A stretch of 64,000 nt of DNA from Pseudomonas fluorescens (GCF_004683905.1 NZ_CP038438.1:2170001-2234000), one strand, 5' to 3'. Shown: positions 19,853-28,400, counted from the first letter of the stretch. Made by a program: numbers and translations. Notes: a model not told the origin generated them from the sequence alone.

Positions 19853-20788
19853 TCAAGGTCTGTCCCAGTACGGCACTTCGCCGAAGCACTCAACAAAGAA
19901 ATCAATCACCGTCCGCACCTTCACCGACAACCTTCGACTCCCCGGCCACAGCACTGCGATCTGCTGCGGCTCCAGGCTGTTCGACACCTGATACTCGCGC
20001 AACACCGGCACCAGCGTGCCTTCGCGCACCGCTTCACCAATCAACCAGGACGGAAACATCACCAGCCCCAAGCCTTGTTCGGCGGCCTGGGTGAGGGTGT
20101 CGGCGTGGTTGCCAGTGATCGGGCCTTTGACCGAGTAAGGCGTCCAGTCGTCCTGATCCTGACGGAAAAACCAGCGTTGCTGACCGGTCGCACCTTTGTA
20201 GGCCAGGCACTGGTGTTGCGCGAGTTCGTCGGGATGCTGCGGCGTGCCGTGACGCTTCAGGTAAGCCGGGCTGGCCGCGACCTGAAAGCGGTGCGGCGCC
20301 AGAATCCGCGCCTGCATGCTCGAGTCGTGCAGCGGGCCGATGCGGAACAGCAGGTCGGCGCCTTCCTGCAACGGGTCGACGTAATGGTCGGTCTGCTGGA
20401 TGTCCAGTTGCAGCTTCGGATAGCGCGCGCACAACTGACCGAGCCACGGCGTCAGATGCCGTTGGCCGAACACCACCGGCGCGTTGATCCGCACCAGCCC
20501 GGTGGGTTCGCTTTGCTGCTCCTGCAACGCCTGCTCGGCCTCTTCCAGTTGCACCAGCACCAGCCGCGCATGGTGGCCGAGCATGCGCCCGGCCTCGGTC
20601 GGCGTCACGGCGCGGGTGTGGCGGTAGAGCAATTGCTGGTTCAGCGCCTGCTCCATCAACTGGATCTGCCGTGAAATTGAAGAGGGCGCCACGCCCTCGC
20701 GCCGGGCGACTTCGGAAAAACGGCCGTGGTCGAGCACCGCCACAAACAGCCTGAGTGCCTTGAAGCCCAGTTCGTTAAGCCCGTGCAT
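19853..20788 (-). CDS. LysR-family transcriptional regulator
   Basis: Regulator of 311 residues. The N-terminal winged helix-turn-helix (about residues 7-66) reads LFVAVLDHGRFSEVARREGVAP and SSISRQIQLMEQALNQQLL, classic LTTR sequence. The effector-binding domain follows (about 90-300). It is divergently transcribed from a pair of small DMT-type membrane genes with a 110-base shared interval, so it probably regulates them. No effector can be predicted. Confidence 0.88.
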   Translation of the reverse strand: MHGLNELGFKALRLFVAVLDHGRFSEVARREGVAPSSISRQIQLMEQALNQQLLYRHTRAVTPTEAGRMLGHHARLVLVQLEEAEQALQEQQSEPTGLVRINAPVVFGQRHLTPWLGQLCARYPKLQLDIQQTDHYVDPLQEGADLLFRIGPLHDSSMQARILAPHRFQVAASPAYLKRHGTPQHPDELAQHQCLAYKGATGQQRWFFRQDQDDWTPYSVKGPITGNHADTLTQAAEQGLGLVMFPSWLIGEAVREGTLVPVLREYQVSNSLEPQQIAVLWPGSRRLSVKVRTVIDFFVECFGEVPYWDRP

Positions 20789-20898
20789 TAATCGTCCTGC
20801 TGTGCGAGTTGCGCAAAAGTGTTGTCAGGATGCTCCCATTTATCGCACAGATACGCCAGCCGATAATCCGCGCCATCGTTTACTTGCGTGGGTTTTGG

Positions 20899-21387
20899 AT
20901 GATGCAGACATTGGATGAAGTGAGTGTGCCGGCGCCGGCGACCCGGTCGTGGTTGCGCCTGTTGTTGCTGCCGCTGGTGATTCTGGCCGGCATGGGCCTG
21001 TCGGTGGAGGCCGGATTACTGGGGCCGCTGGGGGAGCAGGTCGGGCATCTGTGGGCGACCTTGAGCATCTTCGGCGTGGGTTCGGCGATTCTGTTTTTGC
21101 TGCTGTTGTTCGCCGGCCCGCAGAAAGGCCCGGCGCTGACTGATCTGCCGCGTTGGCAATTGATCGGCGGGTTTCTGGGGCCGATGTACGTGGTGGTGCT
21201 GACCCTGGCGACGCCGCATATCGGGATTGCGATGACGATGATCGCGATTTTGTCCGGGCAGGTCGGCAATAGTGTGCTGATTGACCATTTCGGCTGGTTC
21301 GGCGCGACGCGCAAGAAGGTCAATGCCGAGCGCTGGCTGGCGTTGGGGTTGATTGTGGTGGCACTGGTTCTGATTGCGCGGGGTTGA
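20899..21387 (+). CDS. DMT-superfamily inner-membrane protein (YdcZ/DUF606 type), first of pair
   Basis: Membrane protein of about 162 residues with four to five hydrophobic helices, resembling the half-size DUF606/YdcZ proteins of the drug/metabolite transporter superfamily. The characteristic region is IAMTMIAILSGQVGNSVLIDHFGWFG. Two adjacent ATG codons (20899 and 20902) could start it. The frame stays open 30 codons upstream without a convincing site. Gene two begins 4 bases after its stop. Half-size DMT proteins often act as heterodimers, so the pair probably forms one transporter. Confidence 0.75.
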   Translation: MMQTLDEVSVPAPATRSWLRLLLLPLVILAGMGLSVEAGLLGPLGEQVGHLWATLSIFGVGSAILFLLLLFAGPQKGPALTDLPRWQLIGGFLGPMYVVVLTLATPHIGIAMTMIAILSGQVGNSVLIDHFGWFGATRKKVNAERWLALGLIVVALVLIARG

Positions 21388-21391
21388 GAAT

Positions 21392-21847
21392 ATGAGTCTG
21401 GTTATTTTGTTGGCGGTGGTGGTGTTGGCTGGCGCGGTGTTGAGTGTGCAGGCGGCGATCAATGGGCGCCTTGGTGAAAGCGTCGGGGTGTTGCGCAGCA
21501 GTTTGCTGACGTTTTTCGTCGGGGCTGTGGTCACCGGGTTGTTGATCGTGTTTTTTGAACCGGCGCATGCGGTGAGTTTGCTCGATGTGCCGAAGTGGCA
21601 GGTCTGCGGGGCGCTGTTTGGCGTGGTTTACATGATGGTCATGGTTGGCGCGGTGCCTGTTGTGGGGACTGCGGTGGCGACTGTTGCGGTGATTGTTGGC
21701 CAACTTGGGATGGGGATGTTGATCGATAATTTTGGCTGGCTGGGGAATCCGGCGATCGAGCTTTCATCCTCGCGGGTGTTGGCGATGGTGTGTCTGGGGT
21801 TGGCTTTGGTTTTTATGTATCGGAGCAGTATTCGTCGTTCTGATTGA
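21392..21847 (+). CDS. DMT-superfamily inner-membrane protein (YdcZ/DUF606 type), second of pair
   Basis: Protein of 151 residues with five hydrophobic stretches. It is clearly related to the preceding gene: TVAVIVGQLGMGMLIDNFGWLG aligns with that protein's conserved loop. Its start lies 4 bases downstream of the first gene's stop, so the two are co-translated. Substrate unknown; the paired arrangement and the divergent LysR gene suggest a regulated small-molecule exporter or importer. Confidence 0.75.
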   Translation: MSLVILLAVVVLAGAVLSVQAAINGRLGESVGVLRSSLLTFFVGAVVTGLLIVFFEPAHAVSLLDVPKWQVCGALFGVVYMMVMVGAVPVVGTAVATVAVIVGQLGMGMLIDNFGWLGNPAIELSSSRVLAMVCLGLALVFMYRSSIRRSD

Positions 21848-21853
21848 GATTGG

Positions 21854-22160
21854 GTGTATATCCGTTGCTGCGGTAACGGCCACTTAGGGTTTCGCCCTTA
21901 CGGCGACTCACTTTTTTTACAAACGCCTAAAAAAAGTAAGCAAAAAAACGCTTGCTCCTACGTTCGGCCCGCTCGCTGGGGCTCGGGGTCCCTTCGCTCC
22001 GGGCTTCATCCGGGCGCAGCGCCTACGGTTTGCTTCGCTGCACCTCCTCTCGCTGTGTTTGGCTGCGCCAAACGGTCGCTGCGCTCCCACCCCCGGATGA
22101 ATCCCTCCACTCAGCCTTCCGACGTCGCCCGTGGATCAAGATCAAAAGCTGCAGCCGAGC
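21854..22160. repeat. Left arm of large inverted intergenic element
   Basis: About 300 bases with no gene. It begins TATATCCGTTGCTGCGGTAA and contains CGGTTTGCTTCGCTGCACCT. Its reverse complement, with scattered differences, is the segment 22374-22690. I recall this type of sequence as a recurring intergenic element in Pseudomonas genomes. Confidence 0.8.
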
Positions 22161-22221
22161 TTGCGCTCATCCTGTTGAGTGGTGGAAAAGCATGCGGTCG
22201 GCTTGTGTTCTGTGTTGGATC

Positions 22222-22376
22222 TACCCCTCACCCCAGCCCTCTCCCGAGGGAGAGGGAGCCGATTTTTGAGCCTTTCAGAACCTGAGTTCGACTGGGTGTT
22301 TCACGTCGGCGCACCTCTCCCAAACACCGCGATCAGTTCCCTCTCCCTCCGGGAGAGGGCTAGGGGGAGGGGCTCT
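22222..22376. repeat. CCCTCTCCC-family repeat between the two arms
   Basis: CCCAGCCCTCTCCCGAGGGA starts it and CCGGGAGAGGGCTAGGGGGA ends it. The interior resembles the copy at 46478-46646 (AGTTCGACTnGGTG and CACGTCGGCG are shared). It sits like a core between the inverted arms on either side. Confidence 0.8.
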
Positions 22377-22690
22377 TGATCTGGCTTTTGATGTGGCTTT
22401 TGCTTTTGATTTTTTGCCCCTTCGGCAGGCCGAGCGGAGGTGTCCATCCGGGGGTTAGGCGCGCAGCGCCATGCGGCGAAGCCGCATACATCGAGAGGAG
22501 GTGCAGCGAAGCAAACCGGAGGCGATGCCCCCGGATGGACACCGTAGCGAGGGAACACTGAGCCTAAGCGAAGTGCCGTACGCCGGGGCAAAGCCTTTTG
22601 GGTTACCTTTTCGGCGTTTGGAAAAGGTGACTCGCTGTAAGAGCGAAACCATAGGAGGCCGTTACCGCAGCAACGGATATACACCCAATC
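22374..22690. repeat. Right arm of large inverted intergenic element
   Basis: This is the inverted counterpart of 21854-22160. It contains AGGTGCAGCGAAGCAAACCG and ends GGCCGTTACCGCAGCAACGG then ATATACACCC, the exact reverse of the left arm's outer end. Short ORFs here are low-complexity and repeat-derived, so I call no gene. Confidence 0.8.
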
Positions 22691-22812
22691 CCCCCAAAAA
22701 ACCCAGATCAAAAGATCGTCCGAACGCGGCCCGAGCCTTCGTCAGCTCCTACACTGGTATTTACGGCTTATCCCAAAAGCCCAGACAACCACCCAAAAAG
22801 GAGTCTGCCCCC

Positions 22813-22980
22813 ATGCCCGATAGAAAATGCGACTGCCCCAACTGCAAATGCACCATCAAAGAAGGCGACCACTCTTACGCCGTACACGGCAAACACTATT
22901 GCTGTGAAGCCTGCGCTCACCACCACAAGGGCGGTGAAGAGTGTTCAAGCAAAGGCTGCCATTGCGCCCACCCCAAATAA
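22813..22980 (+). CDS. Bacterial metallothionein
   Basis: Cytoplasmic metal-binding protein of 55 residues with ten Cys and many His: CDCPNCKC near the N-terminus, a central YAVHGKHYCCEACAHHH, and SSKGCHCAHPK at the end. The Cys spacing matches the SmtA/BmtA family, which sequesters Zn, Cd or Cu in a metal-thiolate cluster. An AAGGAG site precedes the ATG; a longer open frame upstream is repeat sequence and is rejected. No metal-responsive regulator gene is adjacent. Confidence 0.9.
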   Translation: MPDRKCDCPNCKCTIKEGDHSYAVHGKHYCCEACAHHHKGGEECSSKGCHCAHPK

Positions 22981-22988
22981 CCGCGCGC

Positions 22989-23018
22989 AAAAAAAGTGGA
23001 GCCTAATCAGGCTCCACT
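22989..23018 (-). terminator. Rho-independent terminator of small hypothetical gene
   Basis: AGTGGAGCCT-aatc-AGGCTCCACT is a perfect 10-bp stem. On the minus strand it is followed by seven T residues. The stop codon of the gene ending at 23003 lies within the stem itself. Confidence 0.85.
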
Positions 23019-23275
23019 TGCAGTTTCAGGCTTTCATCATCCAGCCGTTCGGTACGGCGCACCGTGCCTTGCAGTCGTCGCCCGTCAACCCTGACCACCA
23101 CGGTTTTCGCCTGGTCGAGGTCTTCCGGTAACGGCGCCGGCACACGCAGGGCGAAGCTATACGGGTCGTCTTCGACAGCCTCAAGACCCACCCGACAGTC
23201 CACGATTTTGGTGATACGTCCGAACAGGGTGTCCAGTCCGTAATCCAGATGCGCCGGGCTGAAGATGCTGGTCAT
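23003..23275 (-). CDS. Hypothetical protein, 90 residues
   Basis: Soluble acidic protein of 90 residues (MTSIFSPAHLDYGLDTLFGR...LKLQVEPD) with no signal peptide or membrane segment. Its second half (TVVVRVDGRRLQGTVRRTERLDDESL) looks beta-rich. I do not recognise the family. An overlapping frame extends to 23524, but the added part is non-conserved-looking and rich in Arg and Ser. It ends in a strong terminator, which supports it being a transcribed gene. Confidence 0.6.
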   Translation of the reverse strand: MTSIFSPAHLDYGLDTLFGRITKIVDCRVGLEAVEDDPYSFALRVPAPLPEDLDQAKTVVVRVDGRRLQGTVRRTERLDDESLKLQVEPD

Positions 23276-23315
23276 TGTGTACGCCCCCCAAGAGTCCCCA
23301 TCGCCTGACGAGAGT

Positions 23316-23543
23316 CTAGCTCGCCGGTCGCCATGTGACGTTTTCCACGCCGAATTTCTCCGCCATCGGTTTGCTGGTCTTTTGCACTTTTTCCCGGCCG
23401 AAACGCGGGATGCGACCCACACCGGCGTCGCAGCTTGCCCAGTGCCACGCCTCGGCGTTGTCCATTCTGTCCGAGCGGATAATGAACGACTTAGGCGTGC
23501 CGTGAAGGGTGTAATCGATGACAAACAGTTTTGCGTTGTTCAT
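23316..23543 (-). CDS. Small conserved hypothetical protein, 75 residues
   Basis: Soluble protein of 75 residues (MNNAKLFVIDYTLHG...). I recall close relatives across Pseudomonas as an uncharacterised small family. It has an Asp-Tyr start strand and the motif AEAWHWASCDAGVGRIPRFG, but no catalytic pattern I can name. It precedes the 90-residue gene on the same strand by about 40 bases, so the two may be co-transcribed. Divergent from the AraC gene. Confidence 0.65.
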   Translation of the reverse strand: MNNAKLFVIDYTLHGTPKSFIIRSDRMDNAEAWHWASCDAGVGRIPRFGREKVQKTSKPMAEKFGVENVTWRPAS

Positions 23544-23679
23544 AAAGCCCGTAATCCTCCCTGTGGTATTAGAAGGATCGCGGCGCGTCGGGAAAATTCA
23601 CTCGGATTGTCCGACGGTATCTATCGTTGTCGACGCTGTGACCGACTGGTTACCATGCGCCTTCCGCCAACCCCAATGA

Positions 23680-24456
23680 ATGCTCGCCATGGCCCTCGCC
23701 GCACCCCCCGATCTCACGGATACCGATGTGCCGGTGCAACCGCTGGCGCGTACCTATCCGCGTGGTTTGTTCATCGAGCCGCACGAGCATGTCTGGGGGC
23801 AGTTGCTGTATGCAATGAGCGGGGTGATGTGGGTTGAAACCCCGCATGAGGCACTGGTGGTGCCGCCGCAGCGCGCGGTGTGGTTGCCACCCGGGGTGCC
23901 GCATGGAATTCGCGTGGTCTCGGACTTGCAAATGCGCAATATCTACCTGCGCCCGGTGCTGGCGGCAACGCTGGATCCGACGGTGCAGGTGATCGAGGTC
24001 GGTGGGCTGTTGCGCGAGTTGATCGTCGGGCTGGTGGAGCAGGGCGACAGCGGTGAGCCGGCTTATTACGACGCCTTGGTCGGGCTGGCGTTGCTGGAGC
24101 TCAAGCGTGCCCGGCGCTCACAATTGAAGATCCCGCTGCCGGACGATTCCGACCGGCGCCTGATGAATTTGTGCCAGGCGGTGATGGCGGCACCGTCGCT
24201 GGACATTCCGTTCGAACAGCACGCGGAAAACGCCGGGGCGAGTGTGCGCACGCTGGCGCGGTTGTTCAAGGACAGCCTGGGCATGGGCTTCGCCGAATGG
24301 CGGCGGCAGGTGCAACTGGCGACGGCGGTGGCCGAGTTGATTCAGGGCGTGCCGGTGAGCGCGATCGCTCGCGAGCTGGGGTATTCGCCGAGCAGTTTCA
24401 GTGACATGTTCCGGCGCGAACTGGGCGTGGCGCCTTCGCAATTTACGGCCACCTGA
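23680..24456 (+). CDS. AraC-family transcriptional regulator with cupin sensor domain
   Basis: Regulator of 258 residues. The N-terminal half (about 20-110) is a cupin: FIEPHEHVWGQLLY carries the His pair, and WLPPGVPHGI is the second cupin motif. The C-terminal AraC domain (160-255) has two helix-turn-helix units; the second reads VSAIARELGYSPSSFSDMFRRELG. Two in-frame ATGs (23680 and 23689) are possible. Targets are unknown; candidates are the divergent hypothetical genes or distant loci. Confidence 0.87.
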   Translation: MLAMALAAPPDLTDTDVPVQPLARTYPRGLFIEPHEHVWGQLLYAMSGVMWVETPHEALVVPPQRAVWLPPGVPHGIRVVSDLQMRNIYLRPVLAATLDPTVQVIEVGGLLRELIVGLVEQGDSGEPAYYDALVGLALLELKRARRSQLKIPLPDDSDRRLMNLCQAVMAAPSLDIPFEQHAENAGASVRTLARLFKDSLGMGFAEWRRQVQLATAVAELIQGVPVSAIARELGYSPSSFSDMFRRELGVAPSQFTAT

Positions 24457-24466
24457 ACGCAATCCC

Positions 24467-24555
24467 TGTGGGAGCGGGCTTGCTCGCGAAAGCGGTTTGT
24501 CTGTGAAGCATAAAGTGACTGACCCGCCGCCTTCGCGAGCAAGCCCGCTCCCACA
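24467..24555. repeat. REPIN after AraC gene
   Basis: Main-subtype inverted REP pair just after the AraC stop codon. Confidence 0.9.
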
Positions 24556-24668
24556 GGGGACGGCAGTGAACGCGGGGAGTTGGCCGAAATTCAGAAGTCC
24601 TTGGCCGACACCTCTGCCGATCCTTCCCTAGACTCTGCCCATTCCTTTCACGCGGCGGAGTTTCCTCC

Positions 24669-24842
24669 ATGAACTACCTGATTTCGCTGGCCATCGGTCT
24701 CGGTGTCGGCCTGCTCTATGGCGCGCTGGATTTTCGTTCCCCGGCACCTCCGGCCATCGCGCTGGTGGGGCTGCTGGGCATGCTCGCGGGTGAGCAGCTG
24801 TGGCCGATGGGCCGGCAACTGGTCGCCGGTTGGCTGTCCTGA
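24669..24842 (+). CDS. XapX-type small membrane protein
   Basis: Inner-membrane protein of 57 residues with two hydrophobic helices: MNYLISLAIGLGVGLLYGA and ALVGLLGMLAGEQLWP. The GxGxGLLYG and PAPPAIALVGLLGxLxGE patterns match the XapX (DUF1427) family, whose function is unknown. It lies 29 bases ahead of a quinone-oxidoreductase-like gene, so the two probably share a transcript. Confidence 0.75.
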   Translation: MNYLISLAIGLGVGLLYGALDFRSPAPPAIALVGLLGMLAGEQLWPMGRQLVAGWLS

Positions 24843-24871
24843 ATTCCTTTTTCCCTTTGATGGATGTCCTC

Positions 24872-25828
24872 ATGAAAGCACTGCAATTCGATAAAACCGG
24901 CGATCTGTCTTCCCTGCATTTCGTCGACGTACCGACCCCGGTGCCCGGCGCTGATGAAGTGCTGGTCGAGATCAAGGCGGCCGGTCTGAACCCCAGCGAT
25001 GTGAAGAACGTGCTCGGGCGATTTCCGTACACCACGTTGCCACGGATTCCCGGGCGTGATTTTGCCGGTGTCGTGGTCGAAGGCCCGCAGGCGTTGCTCG
25101 GTCAGGAAGTCTGGGGCACCGGGCGTGAACTGGGCTTTTTCGCCGATGGCTCGCACGCGCAGTTCGTCAAACTGCCAGCCAATGGCGTGGCGCACAAACC
25201 GTCGCACTTGAGTTTCGCCCAGGCGGCCAGCCTCGGCGTGCCGTACACCACGGCGTGGGATGCGCTGGAGCGTAGCTTGGTGACGGCTGAAACCCGTTTG
25301 CTGGTGATCGGTGGCGGCGCGGTGGCCACGGCGGCGTTGGCGCTGGCCAAGGTGCGCGGCGCGCAGATACTGGCAGCGGCGCGGCGGCCGGAGCAGGTCA
25401 AGGAGTTGCAGGCGCAGGGCTTCCAGACGATTCAGCTGGATAAACCCGAAGACCTCGGCGCGCAGGTCAACGCGGTGTACAGCGGTGGCGCTGACGTGAT
25501 CTTCGACACCACCGGCTTCTGGCTGCCGGCCTCGGTGGCGGCACTGGCAGCGTTCGGCCGCATCGCGATCATCGCCGCACCGGTCGACGGCCATGTGCAG
25601 TTGCCGGCGCTGGCGTTGTACCGCAAGGGCGGTTCGGTGGTCGGGATCAACTCGCTGCTGTACGGCGTGCAAGCCTGTGCGGCGATGCTCGAGCAGTTTG
25701 GGCGGTTCTTTGATGAGGATCTGTTGCCGTTGCCGCAGGGGTTGGTGCAGGTGCCATTGGCGGAGGGGGTGGACAGCTACGCGCAGGTGAATCAGGGCAG
25801 TGGCGACAAGGTCATCCTGATTCCCTGA
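24872..25828 (+). CDS. Zinc-independent alcohol dehydrogenase/quinone oxidoreductase family protein
   Basis: MDR-family oxidoreductase of 318 residues. The GroES-like domain (1-115) includes EIKAAGLNPSDVKN and GRDFAGVVVEG. The Rossmann domain (about 125-260) has VIGGGAVATAALAL, a variant of the usual GxGxxG nucleotide motif. It lacks the Cys/His zinc ligands of classical alcohol dehydrogenases, as in NADPH:quinone reductases. An upstream ATG at 24860 is possible. The actual substrate is unknown. Confidence 0.8.
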   Translation: MKALQFDKTGDLSSLHFVDVPTPVPGADEVLVEIKAAGLNPSDVKNVLGRFPYTTLPRIPGRDFAGVVVEGPQALLGQEVWGTGRELGFFADGSHAQFVKLPANGVAHKPSHLSFAQAASLGVPYTTAWDALERSLVTAETRLLVIGGGAVATAALALAKVRGAQILAAARRPEQVKELQAQGFQTIQLDKPEDLGAQVNAVYSGGADVIFDTTGFWLPASVAALAAFGRIAIIAAPVDGHVQLPALALYRKGGSVVGINSLLYGVQACAAMLEQFGRFFDEDLLPLPQGLVQVPLAEGVDSYAQVNQGSGDKVILIP

Positions 25829-25842
25829 CACCGCAAAACAAC

Positions 25843-25931
25843 TGTGGGAGCGGGCTTGCTCGCGAAAGCGGTATGTCAGCGAAGCAAGTATTGGCTGATA
25901 CACCGCATTCGCGAGCAAGCCCGCTCCCACA
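25843..25931. repeat. REPIN between convergent genes
   Basis: Main-subtype inverted REP pair (GTGGGAGCGGGCTTGCTCGC and inverse), in the gap between the oxidoreductase and the nucleoside permease-like gene. Confidence 0.9.
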
Positions 25932-25948
25932 TTTTTACCGTGTTGTAC

Positions 25949-26971
25949 TCAGGATTGCGGAACGCCGTTTTCCCACGCCGACCAGTGTTTCAGAATGTCC
26001 TGCACCAGCGGATTACCCGCGCGATAGAGATTTTCCAGCGCCGGCACGAACCCGCCCTGATCGGCGTACTTGAGCAGATTGTCCACTTCACTGCCGCCCG
26101 GTGCCGGCCGATCAAAGTCAGAGCCGGCACGCACCACGGCCAGACGCTGCACGTCCACCAGACCTTCGCGACTGGCACGCAGCAGCGCTTCATAGGTGGA
26201 GTTGTCTTCCTGTTGTGTGGTGCAGTATTCACCCTTGTTATCGGTCAGCAGTTTGGTCCAGACCTCGGCGCGTTCGCTCAGGCGTGTACCGGAGAACCAG
26301 GTGTTGCCCGCCAGCGTGTCGCAGCGCGTGACCACGGGCGGCTGATTGGCCGGGGCCGACGGGTATTTCCGGCGCCACGCCGCCGACTCCTTGCTCTCGC
26401 TCAGTTCGACCTTGTGGCTCAGGGCGAAGGCTTTGGCCTGCAGTGTCGGGTTGAGTTCGAAGACTTCGGTCTTGTAGTCCAGCGGCGGTTTTTCGTTGGG
26501 CCCCTTGGTGTTGATGCCCAGGTAGCCAGTCGGCCAGCTCGCCGGCGCGTCGCGCGAATCCAGCTCCCATTGCGTGCCGAATTCCACCAGGTAATGCGCC
26601 CACGCGGCGGTGCCGATGGTCCCGTGTTTCGGGCTGATGCCGGCGATCCCGGCGATCAGAAACCAGCTTTTGCGCAGGTCGAATTTCGGCGACAGGGCCA
26701 GGGCCAGGGTCGAGGCGGCAGCGTTGGTCTGGCCCATGCCGGTGGTCAGCAGACACACCTGCTGGCTGTTGCAGCGAATGCTCGGGTACTCGGCGGACAG
26801 CCCCGGCACGCGGATTTCCTGTTTCAGGTCGAGGCGCTCGATCCAGTTCTGCGCCTCGGGGGCGAACATGGTGATCAGCACGACTTTCGGCTGGATCGGC
26901 GCTTCAGCCGCCCACGCCGTGGAAGAGAGCAGGGCCGCAGCGGCCAGGGTCAGACGCGTCATTGCTTGCAT
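25949..26971 (-). CDS. Purine nucleoside permease-type protein (NUP family)
   Basis: Protein of 340 residues with a clear signal peptide (LTLAAAALLSSTAWA, cleavage near 22). The mature part contains KVVLITMFAPEAQNW and TTGMGQTNAAAST, which resemble the NUP/purine nucleoside permease family, related in fold to nucleoside phosphorylases. The signal peptide points to a periplasmic location, so a periplasmic nucleoside-handling role fits better than a classical membrane carrier. AGGAG precedes the ATG. It lies 15 bases after a Tsx-like outer-membrane channel gene, giving a nucleoside uptake operon. Confidence 0.8.
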   Translation of the reverse strand: MQAMTRLTLAAAALLSSTAWAAEAPIQPKVVLITMFAPEAQNWIERLDLKQEIRVPGLSAEYPSIRCNSQQVCLLTTGMGQTNAAASTLALALSPKFDLRKSWFLIAGIAGISPKHGTIGTAAWAHYLVEFGTQWELDSRDAPASWPTGYLGINTKGPNEKPPLDYKTEVFELNPTLQAKAFALSHKVELSESKESAAWRRKYPSAPANQPPVVTRCDTLAGNTWFSGTRLSERAEVWTKLLTDNKGEYCTTQQEDNSTYEALLRASREGLVDVQRLAVVRAGSDFDRPAPGGSEVDNLLKYADQGGFVPALENLYRAGNPLVQDILKHWSAWENGVPQS

Positions 26972-26986
26972 GAAAATCTCCTGATT

Positions 26987-27946
26987 TCAGAACTGGTAGC
27001 CGATGCCGGCGTAGTAACCCCAACCATTGGAGCGTGCGCGGAAATTGCCGTCGCCGAAGTTCAGCTCACTGCCGTCCTCCCAGTTGCCGCCGTTGTGGAA
27101 ATAACGGCCGACCAGGGTGAAGCGCAGGTGGGTGAACGAATACAGCAACACGTTGGTCGCCACCGTGGCATTGGCGGTACGTGCCGGGTTGTCCTTGTGG
27201 ATGTCCGAGCCGAAGTCGAAGTTGGTGAAACCGATGTAGGTCAGCGACGCGCCGTTGCTGAATTTGTCGATGGGCACGATGTACTTGAGCTGCGCGCGGT
27301 AGCCGTCCCACGAATACTCATTGCTCGCGCCGTAGTTTTCCCACTGGTAGCGCCCGTACAGGTTGGCCGACAGGTTGACCCGCGAATGGGTGTCGATGTC
27401 GGTGCCGAAGCCGCTGTACAGGGTGTTGGCGCGGTTCTCTTTACGGCTGCCGTGATCGTAGATCCAGTCGAACGCCACGTACCATTCCTTGAACGGGCCG
27501 ATGGCCAGGCTGCGGCCGGCGAGGTAGTCGATGGAGATGCGCGGCTCGTGTTCCATGAACACCGGTGAGCCGTGATCCCACACGCCTTTGTCGTGGCTGT
27601 TGCCGATGTTGAAGATCTTCGGAATGTCGACGTAGCCGTACAGCTCGAACGGACCCTTGCGCCCGAAGTACTCGTATTCCAGATAGATATCGTCGGCTGG
27701 TTGCGGCCCGAAACTGATGTCCTTGCTGCCGATCAGTGTCAGGTCCTGGTTGTACCAGTCCGACAGGTAAGCGCCTTTTTTCGGCGGGGCAGCTTCCGGG
27801 CTGAGGGCTTCGCCCTGAGCGGATTCGTCGGGCAGCGCCGGTTGCGCCAATGCGCTGTGGCTGAGAACTCCGGTAACGCCGGTCAGTAGCAGGGAAACAG
27901 CAAACGTGCGCGCAAACGGGGCGCGAAGACGGGAAGCAGCGTGCAT
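26987..27946 (-). CDS. Nucleoside-specific outer-membrane channel (Tsx/OmpK-like)
   Basis: Outer-membrane beta-barrel of 319 residues. Signal peptide ends near HSALA (about residue 34). The barrel starts after YLSDWYNQDLTLIGS and ends with an aromatic C-terminus (GYYAGIGYQF). Tsx-like features include DIYLEYEYFGRKGPFELYGY and an internal GSPVFMEHEPR segment. The gene is first in a two-gene unit with the permease-type gene; together they should admit nucleosides. AAGGA lies upstream of the ATG. Confidence 0.8.
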   Translation of the reverse strand: MHAASRLRAPFARTFAVSLLLTGVTGVLSHSALAQPALPDESAQGEALSPEAAPPKKGAYLSDWYNQDLTLIGSKDISFGPQPADDIYLEYEYFGRKGPFELYGYVDIPKIFNIGNSHDKGVWDHGSPVFMEHEPRISIDYLAGRSLAIGPFKEWYVAFDWIYDHGSRKENRANTLYSGFGTDIDTHSRVNLSANLYGRYQWENYGASNEYSWDGYRAQLKYIVPIDKFSNGASLTYIGFTNFDFGSDIHKDNPARTANATVATNVLLYSFTHLRFTLVGRYFHNGGNWEDGSELNFGDGNFRARSNGWGYYAGIGYQF

Positions 27947-28080
27947 TCAAAGTCCTTTTTTTGCGGATCGAGGCCCGGATTCTGCGGGTCTGTACGGTTT
28001 TGTTACGAAAAAGCCGTTATCGGCAGGTCGCAAACGTTTGCACAAGGCGTACCAGTTTCTTTTAAACGCTGAAATTCTCC

Positions 28081-28169
28081 TGTGGGAGCGGGCTTGCTCG
28101 CGAAGGCGTCGGGTCAGGTGACACATCCTTCTCAGATACACCGCTTTCGCGAGCAAGCCCGCTCCCACA
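28081..28169. repeat. REPIN upstream of the autotransporter
   Basis: Main-subtype inverted REP pair in the 454-base gap between the Tsx-like gene and the autotransporter. The remaining 230 bases before the autotransporter contain an AT-rich stretch (AGTATTAAAGTATTAACACC at 28231 onward) that could hold its promoter, followed by a GCCCCATTGCGGGGC hairpin. No gene is seen there. Confidence 0.85.
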
Positions 28170-28400
28170 GGGGGAGTCAGCTGCCGTCGACTCCAGTGTT
28201 TACTGGCCGAAACCCGCGTTCTAGACGGTTCTAGTATTAAAGTATTAACACCATTTAATCAGTGCCCCATTGCGGGGCGTCTACTAGCTTGTCAGCCAAG
28301 ACGCGGTTTTGTGATGACCGTCGCAGTCTTGATTCGCGTGTGGAATAAGCACGTCTCCCACGCCTTCAAGGAAGAATTTGGCCACGACAAGGAGTAGCCC

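Noticed and set aside
23003..23524. Extension of the 90-residue gene to 173 residues
   Set aside because: The added N-terminal part overlaps the neighbouring 75-residue gene in another frame and has no conserved-looking sequence; the ATG at 23275 suits the protein better.
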